This document shows, one piece after another, positions 1-13,500 of a stretch of 64,000 bases of DNA. Under the pieces are notes generated by a model, which had not been told where the DNA came from, did no database searches, and worked only from the letters and a program-made list of their open reading frames with translations. The position numbers were made by a program, and so were the translations under genes. The DNA is from Cannabis sativa (Eukaryota > Streptophyta > Magnoliopsida > Rosales > Cannabaceae). Position 1 is the first letter of the stretch. The number at the start of each line of letters is the position of its first letter. The DNA lies in contig NC_083602.1 in the NCBI RefSeq assembly GCF_029168945.1, forward strand, positions 806,001-870,000, in the 5' to 3' direction.

Positions 1-82
1 AAGATTTAATTTATTATTTAACAAAATAGAAAGTCTAATCAGTAGCTTTTACAAAACACAGAATCTAAAATATTATTTACCC
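1..82. mobile_element. MULE-type MITE (family D), right end, cut by window edge
   Basis: The sequence up to the terminal TATTTACCC matches the right ends of the elements at 34840-35220 and 48682-49095 (shared TTTTACAAAACACAG-like stretch followed by a call-out of the end). Only the last part of the element is in the window. The 48682 copy has a perfect 9-bp TSD, which supports the superfamily assignment. Confidence 0.6.
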
Positions 83-95
83 ATAAAATAAACTA

Positions 96-514
96 GGGTG
101 ATTCTATAATGCACACCTTTAAAATGGATGTACTGATGCACCCTTAACTTGTTTTGGCACCTAGAAGAATTTTTTAGTCTAATTTTATTTTCATATTCAT
201 GTACGTTATATCTATTTAAGATATTTTACAAAATTTTGAAAAATTCAGAATAATTTACAATATAGAAAGCAATGTTCAAACAGTTTATTTTACACGCGTA
301 TAAAATAAAATAGTCACGCGTGCAACACGCTGTTTGAACGTAGTTTTCGGCATGTTAAACTTTTCCGAATTTCTTAAAATTTTACAGGATGTCTTAAATA
401 ACTATAACGTACATGACTATGAGAAAAAATTTGATCAAAAAATTATTTCGGATGCTAAAACAGATAGGGATATATCAATATACCCACTTTAAGGGGTGCA
501 TTGTAGAATTTTCC
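96..514. mobile_element. MULE-type MITE (family A), copy 1
   Basis: A 419-bp element whose two ends are inverted copies of each other (GGGTGATTCTATAATGCAC at the left, and the complement of GGAAAATTCTACAATGCAC at the right). It is flanked by a perfect 9-bp target-site duplication AATAAACTA at 87-95 and 515-523, the size typical of Mutator-like elements. It has no coding capacity. The centre contains ACGCGT motifs. A second copy in opposite orientation lies at 6757-7173 and a diverged one at 29201-29600. Confidence 0.85.
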
Positions 515-523
515 AATAAACTA

Positions 524-2172
524 TATTTGTAAATATCAAAACAATGAAAGTATATATAATCTTATTAGCAAATAATGCAATTGTTGTTGTTGTTATAAAT
601 ATTTTATCAAATTGTAGTTATGACCTTTTTTTCCTTCTTTCTTTCATTTTTTTTGTAAGACTCTTCATTAACTTCTAGATGCTTTGTTTTTTAGTGAATG
701 CCGTCCAAAGTATCATATCATTTTGATTATTGATTATAGAACACAATATTATATTATAGAGCAATCACATTACATATATTAGGTTTTATAATAATTATTG
801 AAAGAGTGTTATTATTGCTTTTATGATTGTTTATCCAATTGGGGAAGTGAGTTTTTTTGCTTAGGTTGAACTCAAGCTCCTAAATAATTGGGGAAGTGAA
901 ATATAGTGTATCCATAGGCATATCTAATAGAGTATTAAATTTGTAATACAATTGTCATATTTTAATATTTATGTAAAAATAAAGAAATTAATAGTCATGC
1001 TAAACATGGTGTCAAATTTGACATATAATAAATACAACATCTTTTATATTTATAAGAGTGTTATCAAAACATAAATGAACGACTTCATTAATATGTTTAA
1101 ATTTCTTTGTTGAAAATGCACAATAATGTCTAATTACAATAGTGAGTTGTAATTTGTAATTGAAATATATAATAATAGGATTAATGTATTATTGGCTTTA
1201 GAAGAAGATCCATTTAGATTTAGCTTATTGATCTCTCTTTCTTACACTTTAACTAGAAGACCCAAACATACTTAACTTATCTTTAAAACCACAATATTTT
1301 TTTTAATGGAATTTTGGAACCATTAGATTTGAAGTTAAACATATAATGAGAAAATGAAAAGGAAATATTCCCCTAAAAAAGAAAAAGGAAAAAGGTAATA
1401 TGAACATTGTTTTAGTAAAAATCATATTCCTCATGATATGATTAAATAATTTTGCACTTTTGCACTTTTATAAATGATCCATTTCATTTCTAAAAAATTA
1501 AAAGATCTAATTTTACACAAGTATAATTATTATTATTATAGTTATGTGATAGAATAAAATTATTAAGTAGAAAATTTGAAGAGGAAAGGAAACTTAAAAA
1601 AGAACTAATTTTTGCTTTGTATAATGTCAAAAATATAAAAAAAATAATCAAATAAATAATTAGAAAAACAATATATATTTTTTGAACAAGAATCATGCAA
1701 TTGCAAGTGGACAAAATCTCCCTCAGCTCCCACTATCTCATCTCTCAAAATAAATAATTATATATTTGTTATAGTACAATTCATCAATTATTATTAATTA
1801 GAAACTCAGCATCATGATTCATGACATTGTAGAATATTTAAATAATATTATTTGTTAAAATAATAAAATATAAAGTAAATAATTTCCTCACTACTCTTGT
1901 GTAAATATTAGTTGAAAAATAACTAAAATTTAAATCTTTTTTTATACATATAATATATATAAATTTCCAAAAAAAAAAAAAAACCTTTTAGGTATATAAT
2001 CTACACATCTTTTAAAACAAAAAATTATACCTCTACTATTAATATATGATTTGAAAAAACAAAAAGAAAAAAAGAATTTATCCCAAGGCTTGATTTATAA
2101 TCGCATATTTATTTTTATTTTTTTAATGACATTGATGCATATCCATTTTTTTTTCTTCATTAGAGACACTCA
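524..2172. other. AT-rich intergenic DNA
   Basis: I see no supported gene, RNA or bounded repeat here. The stretch is dominated by A/T runs and short open frames without recognisable motifs. Confidence 0.6.
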
Positions 2173-2315
2173 TTTATAAAGGAAAATTTTATTTTGTATG
2201 CTTAAAAAAATACCTTATATTAAAATTTAGACTTCCAATTAATTTATACAAAATAATTTTTTTGTTTACATATTTTTCCCATTTTATCCTTAGCTAATTA
2301 AAAAAAAAATTGAAT

Positions 2316-2418
<103 letters not shown>

Positions 2419-3165
2419 TGGATGGCTAGACCTCATCATTGAAAAAAATCATACACATTCACCTCAATAATGGGTAGGTATTGTCCAAATTTTTTTTAAA
2501 ACATTTAGATTAGTATGTAGTTTATTTTCGATAGATCTGTGTGGTTGTTGTTTCTATTGGTGTTGTTTTGCTGGTCTTTTTCATTGAAATGATGAGATTT
2601 GGTTTTCTCCCCAAACTGGATTTTTAACAAATTATCTATACTTTTTCGATTATATATCGATATCTTCTCGATAATTAGAGTAAGAAGGTAAATGATGGTA
2701 ATTTTCAATAATTTTTTGATGGTATATCGATAATATTTTGATCTAGGATAAAATATAACAAAAAATAGTAAAATTTATCACACAAGGCAAAATCATCGAG
2801 AAACCATCGATATACTATTGATAAACCATCGATAATCAATTAAAATACCAAGTAAAAAATAATAATAGTCTGCCATCGATAAATATCGATACTATCGATA
2901 ATATAGTACATTGATAAACCATTGATACTATCGATAAAAGACTAAAATATTTTTTGCTTGGTATTTTAATTGATTATCAATAGTATATCGATGGTTTGTC
3001 GATAATTCTATCTTGTGCGATTAATTTCGCTATATTTTATTCTGGATCGAAATAGTATCAATATATATACCATCAAAAAAGTGTAAAAAATTATCATCCC
3101 TTACCTTCTTACCTTAATTATAAAAAAGATATCGATATGTAATCAAAAAAAGCATCTATAATCAA

Positions 3166-3682
3166 TAGGAGTGTTCATCAAACCGCCCGTACCGCACCAC
3201 ACCGCAAAAAAAATGCAGTTTAAAATTCTTTGCGGTGCGGTCGCAGTTTGAATTTTCTCTAAATTACGCGATGCGGTGCGATTTGCGGTTTTGAATTGTT
3301 AATATGCGGTTTAAACCACACCGCACCACATATTATAAAAATACCAATTTTTATATTTATTTAGGTACAATATGTGAAGGCCCAACCTAAGTCCACTAAT
3401 TATTGTATTGTTGAAACTTGAAACTTTTTTGTCATTTTTATTTTCAAGCCTTATGGTATTTTTGAGAAGAGTTGCTCAAACTTTATTGTATTTGTGATAG
3501 TATAATTATTTAGTGATAGTCCAAACCGTAAAAACCGCATAAACCGCACTGCACATTTTTTTACGGTGCGATTTTTTAGTTTCACGGTGCGAGTGCGATT
3601 TGAAAAATTAAAAAAATTGCATGTGCGGGTTGGTTTGAAAAAATAGTCAAGAACTGCACCACCCGCACCGCGAACACCCCTA
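3166..3682. mobile_element. hAT-type MITE rich in GCGGT motifs, copy 1
   Basis: Ends TAGGAGTGTTC and GAACACCCCTA form terminal inverted repeats. A perfect 8-bp TSD, ATAATCAA, lies at 3158-3165 and 3683-3690, as expected for hAT. Subterminal DNA is built of repeated ACCGC/GCGGT units in both orientations. It is 517 bp and non-coding, inserted into the right arm of the foldback element. Confidence 0.85.
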
Positions 3683-3959
3683 ATAATCAAATAAGAATCC
3701 TAGTTTTGCGAGAAAGCCAGATCTCGCCATTTTGATAAAAAACACCAGCAAAATAACACCAATGCAAACAACAACCACACAGATCTATCAAAAATAAACT
3801 ACATACTAATCTAAATATTAAAGAATTTTTTTTACAACACCTACCCATTATTGAGGTGAATGTGTATGCTTTTTCTCGATGATGAGGTCCGGCCATTCAC
3901 TAAGATAGGTCGAAAGATTAAGAAAGAGTGAGCTGAGATATAGTGTTAAAGAGATAGAT

Positions 3960-4487
<528 letters not shown>

Positions 4488-4717
4488 GTGTGATTAGTTC
4501 ATTTTTTTTAATTAGCTGAGGGTAAAATGAGAAAAATATATAAATAAAAGAATTAATTGTATAAATTAGGTGGGAGTCTAAATTTTGATATGATGTATTT
4601 TTTTAAGGATACAAAATAAAATTCCCTTTATAAATTATTAACTCTCTTATTTTTTTTTTTTCGAGTTTTATTAGCTCAAAACCACTATAAGATATCAGAT
4701 GATTTTTTTTTTTTTTT

Positions 4718-5111
4718 GGCTAATTAGGATTTTTTTTTCTCGAATTTTGACATGTACCAAATTATGCTCACTGAACTTTTTTTGCCGTTAAAAATTCTCC
4801 CTGAGCTATTAAGATTGTTAGATTTAAAAGATTTTTGTCTAATTTTAGTAAAAAAAATTCTAACATGGATGAAAATTCAGGGGGCATGATTTAGTACATA
4901 TAAAAATTTGAGAAACATGATTTGGTAGATATCAAAGTCTGAGGAGTATGGTTTAGTACGTAAACAATCACTGAAACAGTAAAATTAAATGAAATTAGAC
5001 AAAAGTCCTTAAATATAACAATCTCAATAGTTCAGGGAGAATTTTTAACAGCCAAAAAAATTCAAGGGACATGATTTGGTACATGTCAAAATTCGAGGGA
5101 AAAAAATAGCC
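4718..5111. mobile_element. Palindromic MITE (family B), copy 1
   Basis: Left end GGCTAATTAGGATTTTT is repeated inverted at the right end (…TAGCC). Inner TTTGACATGTACCAAAT motifs also recur in both orientations. Other copies are at 6381-6745, 16085-16482 and 19586-20300. It is non-coding; TSDs are unclear because the flanks are homopolymeric. Confidence 0.75.
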
Positions 5112-5210
5112 TAATTTTTTGTAATAATTATTAAATTAATATATATATATATAAGACCTAATATGAAATTCTACCAACAACAATTTAACATTTTAATCGG
5201 AATTTAGCAC

Positions 5211-5962
5211 TAGGGGTGTACATCAAACCGCTCAAACCGCAAAAAAAATACAGTTTGAAATTCTTCGCGGTGCGGTTGCGGTTTGAATTTTTCCCAAACC
5301 GCACGGTGCGGTTTGCGGTTTGCGGTTTTGAATTATTAAACCGCGATTTAAACCGCACCGCACCGCATCTTTTAAAATTTCAATTTTTATATTTATTTTA
5401 TTAAGCCCATACATATGAGCCCAACCCAAGCCTATAAATCTTAGGGCAAAATCCATAACTCTTCACAAACCCTCTCTTCTTAGCAACAAACCCAAGTCCA
5501 TACATGTGTATTAAAATTTGGAATTGGAAGTTTGTGTTTGTTTTATTTTTAATGTAAGTATGTTAGTTGTACATTTATATTGTTGTTAGAGCTTAATTAG
5601 TTTCAAGTTTGTTATTTTGATTTAAGTGTGTTGTTGAAACTTTAAAAAGATTATTGATTTATTGTTGTTGTTATAACTTTTATTAGTCTCAAGTTTGTTG
5701 TATTTTCTTAAGTGTTTTGGAATAATTATATTAATGATAGTTTAATTATTTTATGATTATTTCAAAAAAAAAAAAATTGTGATAGTTCAAACCGCATAAA
5801 CCGCAAAAATCGCACCGCACCGCATCATTTTTTGCGGTGCGGTTTTTGCGGTTTTTTAGTATCGCGGTGCGGGTGCAGTTTGGAAAATTGGAAAAACCGC
5901 ATGTGCGGGTTGGTTTGAAAAAATGGTTAAAAACCGCACCACCCGCACCGCGAACACCCATA
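5211..5962. mobile_element. hAT-type MITE rich in GCGGT motifs, copy 2
   Basis: Starts TAGGGGTGTAC and ends with the complementary GAACACCCATA; 752 bp long. Flanks TTTAGCAC and CTTAACAC match at 6 of 8 positions, consistent with an old 8-bp TSD. The subterminal ACCGC/GCGGT arrays are the same as in 3166-3682, but this copy is longer in the middle. Confidence 0.75.
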
Positions 5963-6230
5963 CTTAACACCTATTCCTTTAGTACCTTTCTAAATTCACA
6001 AGAGAACATATTTTAAGAACCAACAAAAGTGAAACTCCAACAAAAATGAAAACAAATGAAACAACTACTACTAAGGTAGGTAGGTTTGTTTGTTTGTTTG
6101 TTTGCAGGACCTATAAAGGAACCCCAAAATTTGGAGCAACAAATGTTTTTTTTCTTCCTCTTCTTATTTTTATTAAAAAATTCAATGATTTCCCTTCCAA
6201 TGAAAAATCAATATTTTCCCCTTAAAAAAC

Positions 6231-6319
6231 ATAAAAATCCAATCTTTATTCTCTTTCTCTTTCAACTTTCTCTCTCACTCATTTCTTTTCCGGGAAAACA
6301 CACACACTACCATTTTCCC
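6231..6319 (+). repeat. Direct repeat, distal copy (GALT29A upstream region)
   Basis: About 90 bp beginning ATAAAAATCC and continuing through a CTTTCTCTCTCAC block to CCATTTTCCC. It is repeated with a few changes at 7211-7304. Two MITEs (6381-6745 and 6757-7173) lie between the copies. Confidence 0.75.
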
Positions 6320-6380
6320 TTTGAAAAAATTCAGTCTTTTTCCCTTAAGTATGAAAATTCTTTTTCCCTTAAAAAATTAA

Positions 6381-6745
6381 GGCTAATTAGAATTTTTTAC
6401 TCTCTAAATTTTTACATGTATTAAATCATGTCTTTTAAATTTTTTTGCCCGTTAAAAGTTATCCTTAAACTATTTAGATTGTTAAATTTAAAGACTATTG
6501 TCAAATTACATTTAATTTTACTAATTCATTGATTGTTTATGTACTAAATTATCATCCCTAAATTTTGATATCTACCGAATTATATCATCATACTCCTGAA
6601 CTTTCATTCATTTTAGACTTTTTTTAGACAAACATTCTTAAATTCAACAATCTCAATAGTTCAAAAGAATTTTCAACGATCTTAAAAATTCAATAAATAC
6701 CATTTAATACATGTAAAAATTTAGGAACAAAAATACTAATTACCC
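6381..6745. mobile_element. Palindromic MITE (family B), copy 2
   Basis: Left end GGCTAATTAGAATTTTTTA and right end TAATTACCC are imperfect inverted repeats. The inner ACATGTA and AGACTTTTTT blocks match the other family B copies. Confidence 0.65.
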
Positions 6746-6756
6746 AAAATAATAAT

Positions 6757-7173
6757 GGGAAATTCTATAATGCACCCCCTTAAAAGGGATACACCGATAC
6801 ATCTCTATATGTTTCAGTATCCGAAATAATTTTTTAGTCAAATTTTTTCTCATGGTCATGTAAATTATACTTATTTAAGACATCCTGCAAAATTTTAAGA
6901 AATTCGAAAAAGTTTAACACGCCGAAAATTGCGTTCAAGTAGTGTGTTGCACGCGTGACTATTTTATTTTATACCCGTGTAAAATAGACTGTTTGAACAT
7001 TATTTTCTATATTGTAAATTATTCCGAATTTTTAAAAATTTTGTAGGATATCTCAAATAGCTATAACGTACATGAATATGAAAAAAAATTAGACGAAAAA
7101 TTTTTTCTATGCCGAAACAAGTAGAGGGTGCATCAATACATCCATTTTAAGGGAGTGCATTGTAGAATCACCC
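6757..7173. mobile_element. MULE-type MITE (family A), copy 2, inverted relative to copy 1
   Basis: This is the reverse-complement version of 96-514. The centre here reads TGCACGCGTGACTATTTTA, the complement of copy 1. A perfect 9-bp TSD, AATAATAAT, lies at 6748-6756 and 7174-7182, and the right TSD sits in an (AAT)n microsatellite. It ends about 385 bp upstream of the GALT29A start. Confidence 0.85.
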
Positions 7174-7213
7174 AATAATAATAATAATAATAATAATAAC
7201 AATAATAATAATA
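7174..7213 (+). repeat. (AAT)n microsatellite
   Basis: About 40 bp of AAT repeats with one AAC interruption, adjoining the MITE at 6757-7173. Confidence 0.9.
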
Positions 7214-7304
7214 AAAATCCAGTCTTTATTCTCTCTCTCTTTCAGCTTTCTCTCTCACTTATTTATTTTCCCGGAAAACAAACACACACACTACCCATTT
7301 TCCC
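7211..7304 (+). repeat. Direct repeat, proximal copy
   Basis: Second copy of the 6231-6319 block: ATAAAAATCC, a CT-rich run, CCCGGAAAACA, then CCATTTTCCC. It forms the pyrimidine-rich region upstream of the GALT29A coding sequence and may belong to its promoter or 5' leader. Confidence 0.7.
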
Positions 7305-7558
7305 ATCTATTCATGATTAATACATGTTTGTTAGTAGTACCATTACCAAAGACCAAGAAAAAACCCAAAGACCAACAATTCCAACCATAATCGAAAAAAT
7401 CAAACAATTTTCTCTTCTTTCCAATCATCCCTTACCTTCCATTCTCATCAAAGTATCAAACTTTACCCTCATTTAAGTCTCATCTCAACCGCCATTGTTG
7501 TTTCACCAAGATCTACAAAACCCCACTTCACTAAACTCCTCACTAACCCTTTTCTCTT

Positions 7559-8875
7559 ATGCCAAAACCTTGTGAAGAAGAAGAAGATGGATCTGATTCA
7601 AACACACTCAAAAGCTTCAAGCTTTATCTCAAATGGCCATATTTAGGCATACCCATTAACCCATTCGCCGGGGATTTCTTCTCACCGATGAAGAATCGTT
7701 CAGTTAGACCCCTTTTCTCCATTTTACTCCTTATAGTCTTTGCTGCCACTCTAAGCTGTAGAACAGCCTTTCAAGATAGTACCTTTAGTCTTCTCATTTC
7801 AATCTCAACTCTACAACCTCCACCGCCGCCGTTGCCGGTGCCGGAGAAAGCTGTTGTCTTTAATGAAACATTGTTGAAATATGCTTCCATTGATATATCT
7901 GAAGCTCAATCAAAGAAGGAGATTGATCAATTATTGGAGGGTGATTTCAATAGTCTTGGAAGGTACAAAGCTTTTAACCGTTGGAGAAGATTTAATCATA
8001 GAGATATTAGAGCTAAAAGAATCTCATCAAATGGGGTTCCTTTAGTTCTCCATTCACCAAATTTCTACAGACATTGGTTGAGTTTCAGAAGGGTTTTACA
8101 TGATTGGGCAAGAAGTAAAAGATTCCAACCTCAAATCATGTCTGAGCTGGTTAAATTGGTGAAACAACCAATTGAAAAGGTTCAATCTTTAAACCGGTAT
8201 TCATCTTGTGCTGTAGTTGGGAATAGTGGGATTTTGCTAAAGAGTGATTATGGTAAGATTATTGATAGTCATGAAGTTGTGATTAGATTAAACAATGCTA
8301 GAATTGAAAGCTATGAATCCAAAGTTGGGTCTAAAACAAACATGTCTTTTGTTAATAGTAACATTCTTCATCTATGTGCTAGAAGAGAGAGTTGTTCTTG
8401 TCATCCTTATGGAGAAAATGTTCCTATAATTATGTATATTTGTCAACCATTACATTTCTTGGATTACATTGTTTGTAACTCTTCACATAAAGCTCCTTTG
8501 ATGGTTACAGATGCTAGTTTTGATGTGCTTTGTTCTAGGATTGTTAAGTATTACTCTTTGAAGCTTTTTTCTGAGAAGAACAAAGGGAAGTCTTTGGATC
8601 AATGGGCACCAGCACATGATGGTGCTTTTTTCCATTACTCATCTGGTATGCAAGCTGTTATGATGGCTTTAGGGATTTGTGATAAAGTTAGCATTTTTGG
8701 GTTTGGGAAATCAGATTTGGCTAAACATCATTATCATACTAATCAGAAGGCTGAGCTTCATTTGCATGATTATGAAGCTGAGTATTGTTTTTATCATGAT
8801 TTGGTTAAGAGACCAAAGGTAATACCTTTCATCTCATCAAATTTCAAGATTCCTCCTGTGGTTTTATATCAATGA
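7559..8875 (+). CDS. GALT29A: GALT29A-like arabinogalactan beta-1,6-galactosyltransferase (GT29)
   Basis: A 438-residue, intronless GT29 (sialyltransferase-like) protein. In Arabidopsis, GALT29A acts in the Golgi and adds beta-1,6-galactose to type II arabinogalactan; activity here is inferred from similarity. The layout is type II membrane: N-terminal cytosolic tail, one hydrophobic segment at about residues 50-67 (preceded by NRSVRPLF), then a lumenal catalytic domain. Seen motifs: L-motif from Cys217 ([11 protein letters not shown] … VVIRLNNA), S-motif near 355-383 ([12 protein letters not shown]), and VS-like HHYH at 390-393 with E further on. An in-frame Met at residue 44 (7688-7690), just before NRSVRPLF, matches my recollection of where the Arabidopsis protein starts, so the first 43 residues may be an extension. 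The upstream region is CT-rich with a 90-bp duplication. It converges with PARP3. Confidence 0.93.
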   Translation: MPKPCEEEEDGSDSNTLKSFKLYLKWPYLGIPINPFAGDFFSPMKNRSVRPLFSILLLIVFAATLSCRTAFQDSTFSLLISISTLQPPPPPLPVPEKAVVFNETLLKYASIDISEAQSKKEIDQLLEGDFNSLGRYKAFNRWRRFNHRDIRAKRISSNGVPLVLHSPNFYRHWLSFRRVLHDWARSKRFQPQIMSELVKLVKQPIEKVQSLNRYSSCAVVGNSGILLKSDYGKIIDSHEVVIRLNNARIESYESKVGSKTNMSFVNSNILHLCARRESCSCHPYGENVPIIMYICQPLHFLDYIVCNSSHKAPLMVTDASFDVLCSRIVKYYSLKLFSEKNKGKSLDQWAPAHDGAFFHYSSGMQAVMMALGICDKVSIFGFGKSDLAKHHYHTNQKAELHLHDYEAEYCFYHDLVKRPKVIPFISSNFKIPPVVLYQ

Positions 8876-10561
8876 CACAATGATAGGAAGTGATCCCCTT
8901 TTTTCTTGGGAAGTGTTTGCTTTAGATTGTTTTGTGTAATGTGTTGTTGTGTTCCTTTGTGTTGTAATTTGTAATATGTTGAATGGAAGGAAGGAACAAT
9001 CAAAGGGGATAGAAAGAAAGAAATTGTTGAACTACTACCATTTATTTGACCCTTTGTACTATCAAAGATAGTCATTTTGGGGTTATTACCAAATGTAAAG
9101 TTGGATTTTATGAATATGGTTCTCTCATTTATTTTATAAGATCAAGATTTTCTTCTGTATTCTATATAATATAACACTATATTTGAAGTGAAGAGTAGTT
9201 TGAGAATTGTGCCAAGTTCAAAGGCACCACTTTGCATTGGTTGATATTCTATTATTCCATATCTTTTCATATACTCTTTTGGAATAAGACATTGGCATAT
9301 ATTTGACTGAGATTTAAGTTCAAAATCAAAGGTACCAACTTTGCATATTATGATTTATAGTTTGATTTAAATTCCAATGCTTGTTATGTCTCTCTCATAT
9401 TACTATATTGAATAACTTATTAGATAAGTAATAGCTCTGATTTGAACACATTTCACCATCAGAATATTTCTTGCAGATTCAACTTTGGACTGACCAAAAC
9501 CATCTGCAAGTCTCTTCACCTGGAAAGTGCTCTAATTTTAGTTGTTTTTATCTTTAGTTCAAATAGAATAGGTTAGTAACTTATTGAGTTTTGTAACAGT
9601 CAGCATTTTTGTGAAGTAGTTGTAATCTGTAGTCTCATCTTTATATTGTTTAGTGAATATCTTCTCTCAGTTGGAACTATGTTGTGTAGTTTTATCTTCA
9701 CAATATTTGTACACATCATCCTAATTAGAATTAATAGTTAATTCCTTTGGACTGTTCTGTTAGAGTTGTGTGTTACTGGTTGAGGTTGTTGTAAATAGAA
9801 GATCCTTGATTATTCAATTTGTTGAAACTTTTGAGTGTAGAGTCAAGAGTACTTAAAATGCATTGTAAAAGTGCAATTAAAGCATGTAACTAACTGATAT
9901 ATTACATGTCCTTTGTGTACAAGTGCTCCTAAAGCAAGCTTACACTTGGTGGTTAGTTGTATCTTTGCTCAGAACTGTTGGAGAAAACTATTTCGCGCCG
10001 GCCAGGACAGTGTAGAAGGTACTTTTGCAGCATGATTTCGGCGAGATTCTCTTACTTGGCTTCGAGAGATGTCGAGTTTTTGTTGGGCAGCTTGGTTTCG
10101 ACAAAGATTCTCTTACTTGGCTTGTTTCAAGGAAGCTCGTGGCGAGAATAAGATGATTGAAGTTGCATCTTTTACTAAAAAGAAAAAATGTGCATTGTAA
10201 AGCCTCTAGAATTGATTTACTTGTAAAATTCATTTTCAAGAAAGGTTACTACATTCATTGTGAAAAGGTTACTTGATTTAATCTATTTGTGTCCTTGTCT
10301 TATAATCTAATACTTTCTTATATAATAACACAACCACTACATTCATGGTTAGCTCTCTTGTAGTTGTTGATTGTTTCATATTCCCTCTAAAGGCTTCTAT
10401 TAGTCATCCATAGATAGTATAAGTTCATGGTTGATGATGATCATACATATATATATTTACAACCAAAATGTCATCACTACCCTTCTTACATAAAGCTTTC
10501 TACAAAAGCCCACCACCCCAAAAAAACCAGAAGATTCAAAAAGATACAAACTTTCTTCTTT
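8876..10561. other. Convergent 3' intergenic region between GALT29A and PARP3
   Basis: It must hold the 3' UTRs of both genes. No further gene is supported. A 19-bp block AGATTCTCTTACTTGGCTT occurs twice in direct orientation (10044-10062 and 10105-10123) inside a locally GC-richer stretch (about 9975-10160) with small open frames but no recognisable protein. Confidence 0.6.
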
Positions 10562-13500
10562 TCACTCTTCTGTGACTATCACAGCATCCTTCTCTTCAAA
10601 CTTAACTGCCACCAAAAACCTTATAGAAACCTATCAACACACAAAATAGAGGAACCATAATCACAATCACTAATCACAAACTTATTAGAAAAAGATCAAA
10701 CCTTTAATATTTGATTTCCTCATTTACCTGTTTTGGGTCATAAACTGCATATTCATTATACTCAAGTGAACTATCTTCATGCTCTGAAGGGATTAAACTC
10801 CCACAAGGGACTTTGATATCTCCTTCCCAAGTCAAGTGCTCTGATTCATCTGTTTTCTTTCTACCTAAACCTTTCACACCAACTTTCTTCTCTTCCAAAG
10901 ACTTTGTATCCTGTTTTTGTCAAATATTTACTCAAATGCTGAAATGTTCAATAAGAAAAGAGAACAGTATATGATAATTTTGTTTACCTCAGGTGGGCTT
11001 TTCACTTCTGTAATTTCATTCCCTAATGAAGCTACAGCCAAAACCAAGAACCCTTCTGGTCTATCCACTGCGGTGTATCCATACCGAGCTGCTTCGGCTG
11101 CTGCATCGGAACAAACAATGGCTTTCCCAAACTGAAACACAGTTTTGGCAATCATCAGTTTATAACCGAAAACAATGTACTCAGAGAAGATGATGGTGTT
11201 AAAGAGACATTACCATGTATCCCGGAACAGGAAGAGAGCATACTGCTGGCAAGAAACCTTGATGCAGGTGCCTTAACATGTTGGAACTTCTTGAGCCTTA
11301 AAACATATGAGAAGAAAGGATCAACAAAGTTTAGAGCTTTAGGATTAAATGATAGAAATATTTAGTCTTTTATGTTCATAGGCTGAGTGGTCTTAGTGTC
11401 TTCATCCTCATTTAGACTTAGCTCGGAAATAGAATAGGAGATAACAACCCTCAATGAGCCTCTTGAAAACTCGATATTGTAAGGCAAATGTTTTAGTGAG
11501 AATACAACATAAGAGAAGAAAGGGCTAATAAAGTTTATTGCTTTAAGTGTTGAAGATAAAGGTTTTAGTGAGTGAGAGTATCTTACCACACCATAATAGG
11601 ACTTTGTTTGGAAGTTTCTTCATTTCTTCAAGAGAAGGACAAGCCTTTGATTCAACTACAAAAATGTTCTCTACAGAAACACCATATTCCTGAAAATCAT
11701 GAAACCATGTAAGAGTTTGTTGTGTCCATAATTTTATTGTTGAATACAAGTTCTTCTTTTGATAAGCTTACAATGTCACCAACTTTAACAGGTTCATAGG
11801 TCTTTTCGAGGTAATTCAAGATCATCATGTAATCATCTGAGTTTTTCTCAAGTGGAGAGATTGAACAACCCAACTTCTTGTATCTATCTGATAAAGGATC
11901 ATCAATGGTGCCTCCACTCATGTCTCCTATGAGATTCGATGCTACCGTTATGTCACGAACGGTCTCAAATGCAGACGCAGCCTACATAATAAAGACGGGA
12001 TTTTTATAAGCACCGAAAAGAGGTTTTTGACAAGTACAATGGTAAAATATCTTTCACTTACATGATCTGCAAGTTCATGAAAATCCCTGAAAATGAAAGG
12101 CCTAGTAGAATGCATGAGAGTAAACCATCTTTGGCTGAAATCAGACCAAACTGCTTCAGCCTTCCTCCCCGATTCTCGCATTGTTTTCACTGTTTCAATG
12201 AACTCCAAGAGTACTTCCTCACATCTTTTCAAGTGAAGATCAGTAACCATTCCTATTGGCAGGTCAGGAGAGTCCAATCCCATCTCCATAAAGGCATATC
12301 TGTACTCAAAATAACAAACTTTTTAGACTCTTAGTACACGAAATCGAAAAACAAAAATGAAGCAACAAGAGGTAAGTTGTTGTTACTTGTATATCTCTTG
12401 ACTGCACATTACTTTCATCAAATTCGCAACAAGAGGTTCGAGTCTGCAATGTGTTACAGCGATTCCTAGCTGCCGAAGACTTAGAGCCCCGTGCCTTACT
12501 TCTACTCCATCGGCCTATGCAATAAGGTATCGAAAAAGGTTAAGACAAGCAAGATTCACAAGAAAGAAATGAAAATGGGGAAAACTTTTAGTACCATATC
12601 GATGGGATAGAATTTCAATGGCTTCTTTTGGATCTTTTTCTCTCTTTCCCATGATTCAAACTCGTTGCCAGTAACTTCCTCAAACATCCTCACAAACTCC
12701 TTCAAAGCCTCATCTACATTCTCCCACTCTTCTTGCCTTTCCTCTGCATTAGGGTCATCGCCAACTTTTCCTTTCTTGTAATACAAAAAGAGACGGTTCT
12801 CGGGCACCATGATCAGCTGCATTATGCAGTAACTGCAAAATTCGGGGGGCAGGAGTTAAACAACGAAACACTATTCGATTCCCACAACATAAAAATAAGA
12901 ACTTTATAGTGTTTTCTTTACTGATTTAGTCCTCGGGCCATATCGCAAAGGGAAAAGGCGCAGTTGTAAAGTAAGCCATCTTTCTCAAAGATTTTCCCTC
13001 CTTGTTCTTGCAACTTAGTATCTTTGTACACTCCTCTCTTCCCGAAAAGCTTGAGCTGTAAGTAACCCGAAACAAACAACATTATTAGTATCATCAATAA
13101 AGTTCTGATTTTTAGTAAAATTGCACCAAACATTACGATTCATACTTCAGCTGAGATTGATTCTAGTGCTTCTTCACTTGGATCTTGTTTATCCCAAGGG
13201 ATTCCTTTTCCATCCACAGAGAGATCAGACACTATATCGTAAGACTCGAGAGGCTGCGGTTCTTGTTTCTCAATGCTATCAACCAACCATTCTTCTCTCA
13301 CAACAGGTATGCCTCTTTCCCTAACATTAGCATAAAAGATTAAAAACATAATATGAACAATATAAACCGAAACATTTAACAGAAAAACTCACATTGCTTC
13401 AGCTAGTTTCGATGTGCCACCGCGATCTCGTTCAGCACTGGCTGCAACTAGACAAGACACACCTGCAAAGATTGACAGATAAACTGCTGAAAAGAAACAC

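Noticed and set aside
6086..6424. 112-codon plus-strand ORF upstream of GALT29A
   Set aside because: Phe/Leu/Ser-rich translation of CT-rich DNA, running into a MITE; no conserved motif.
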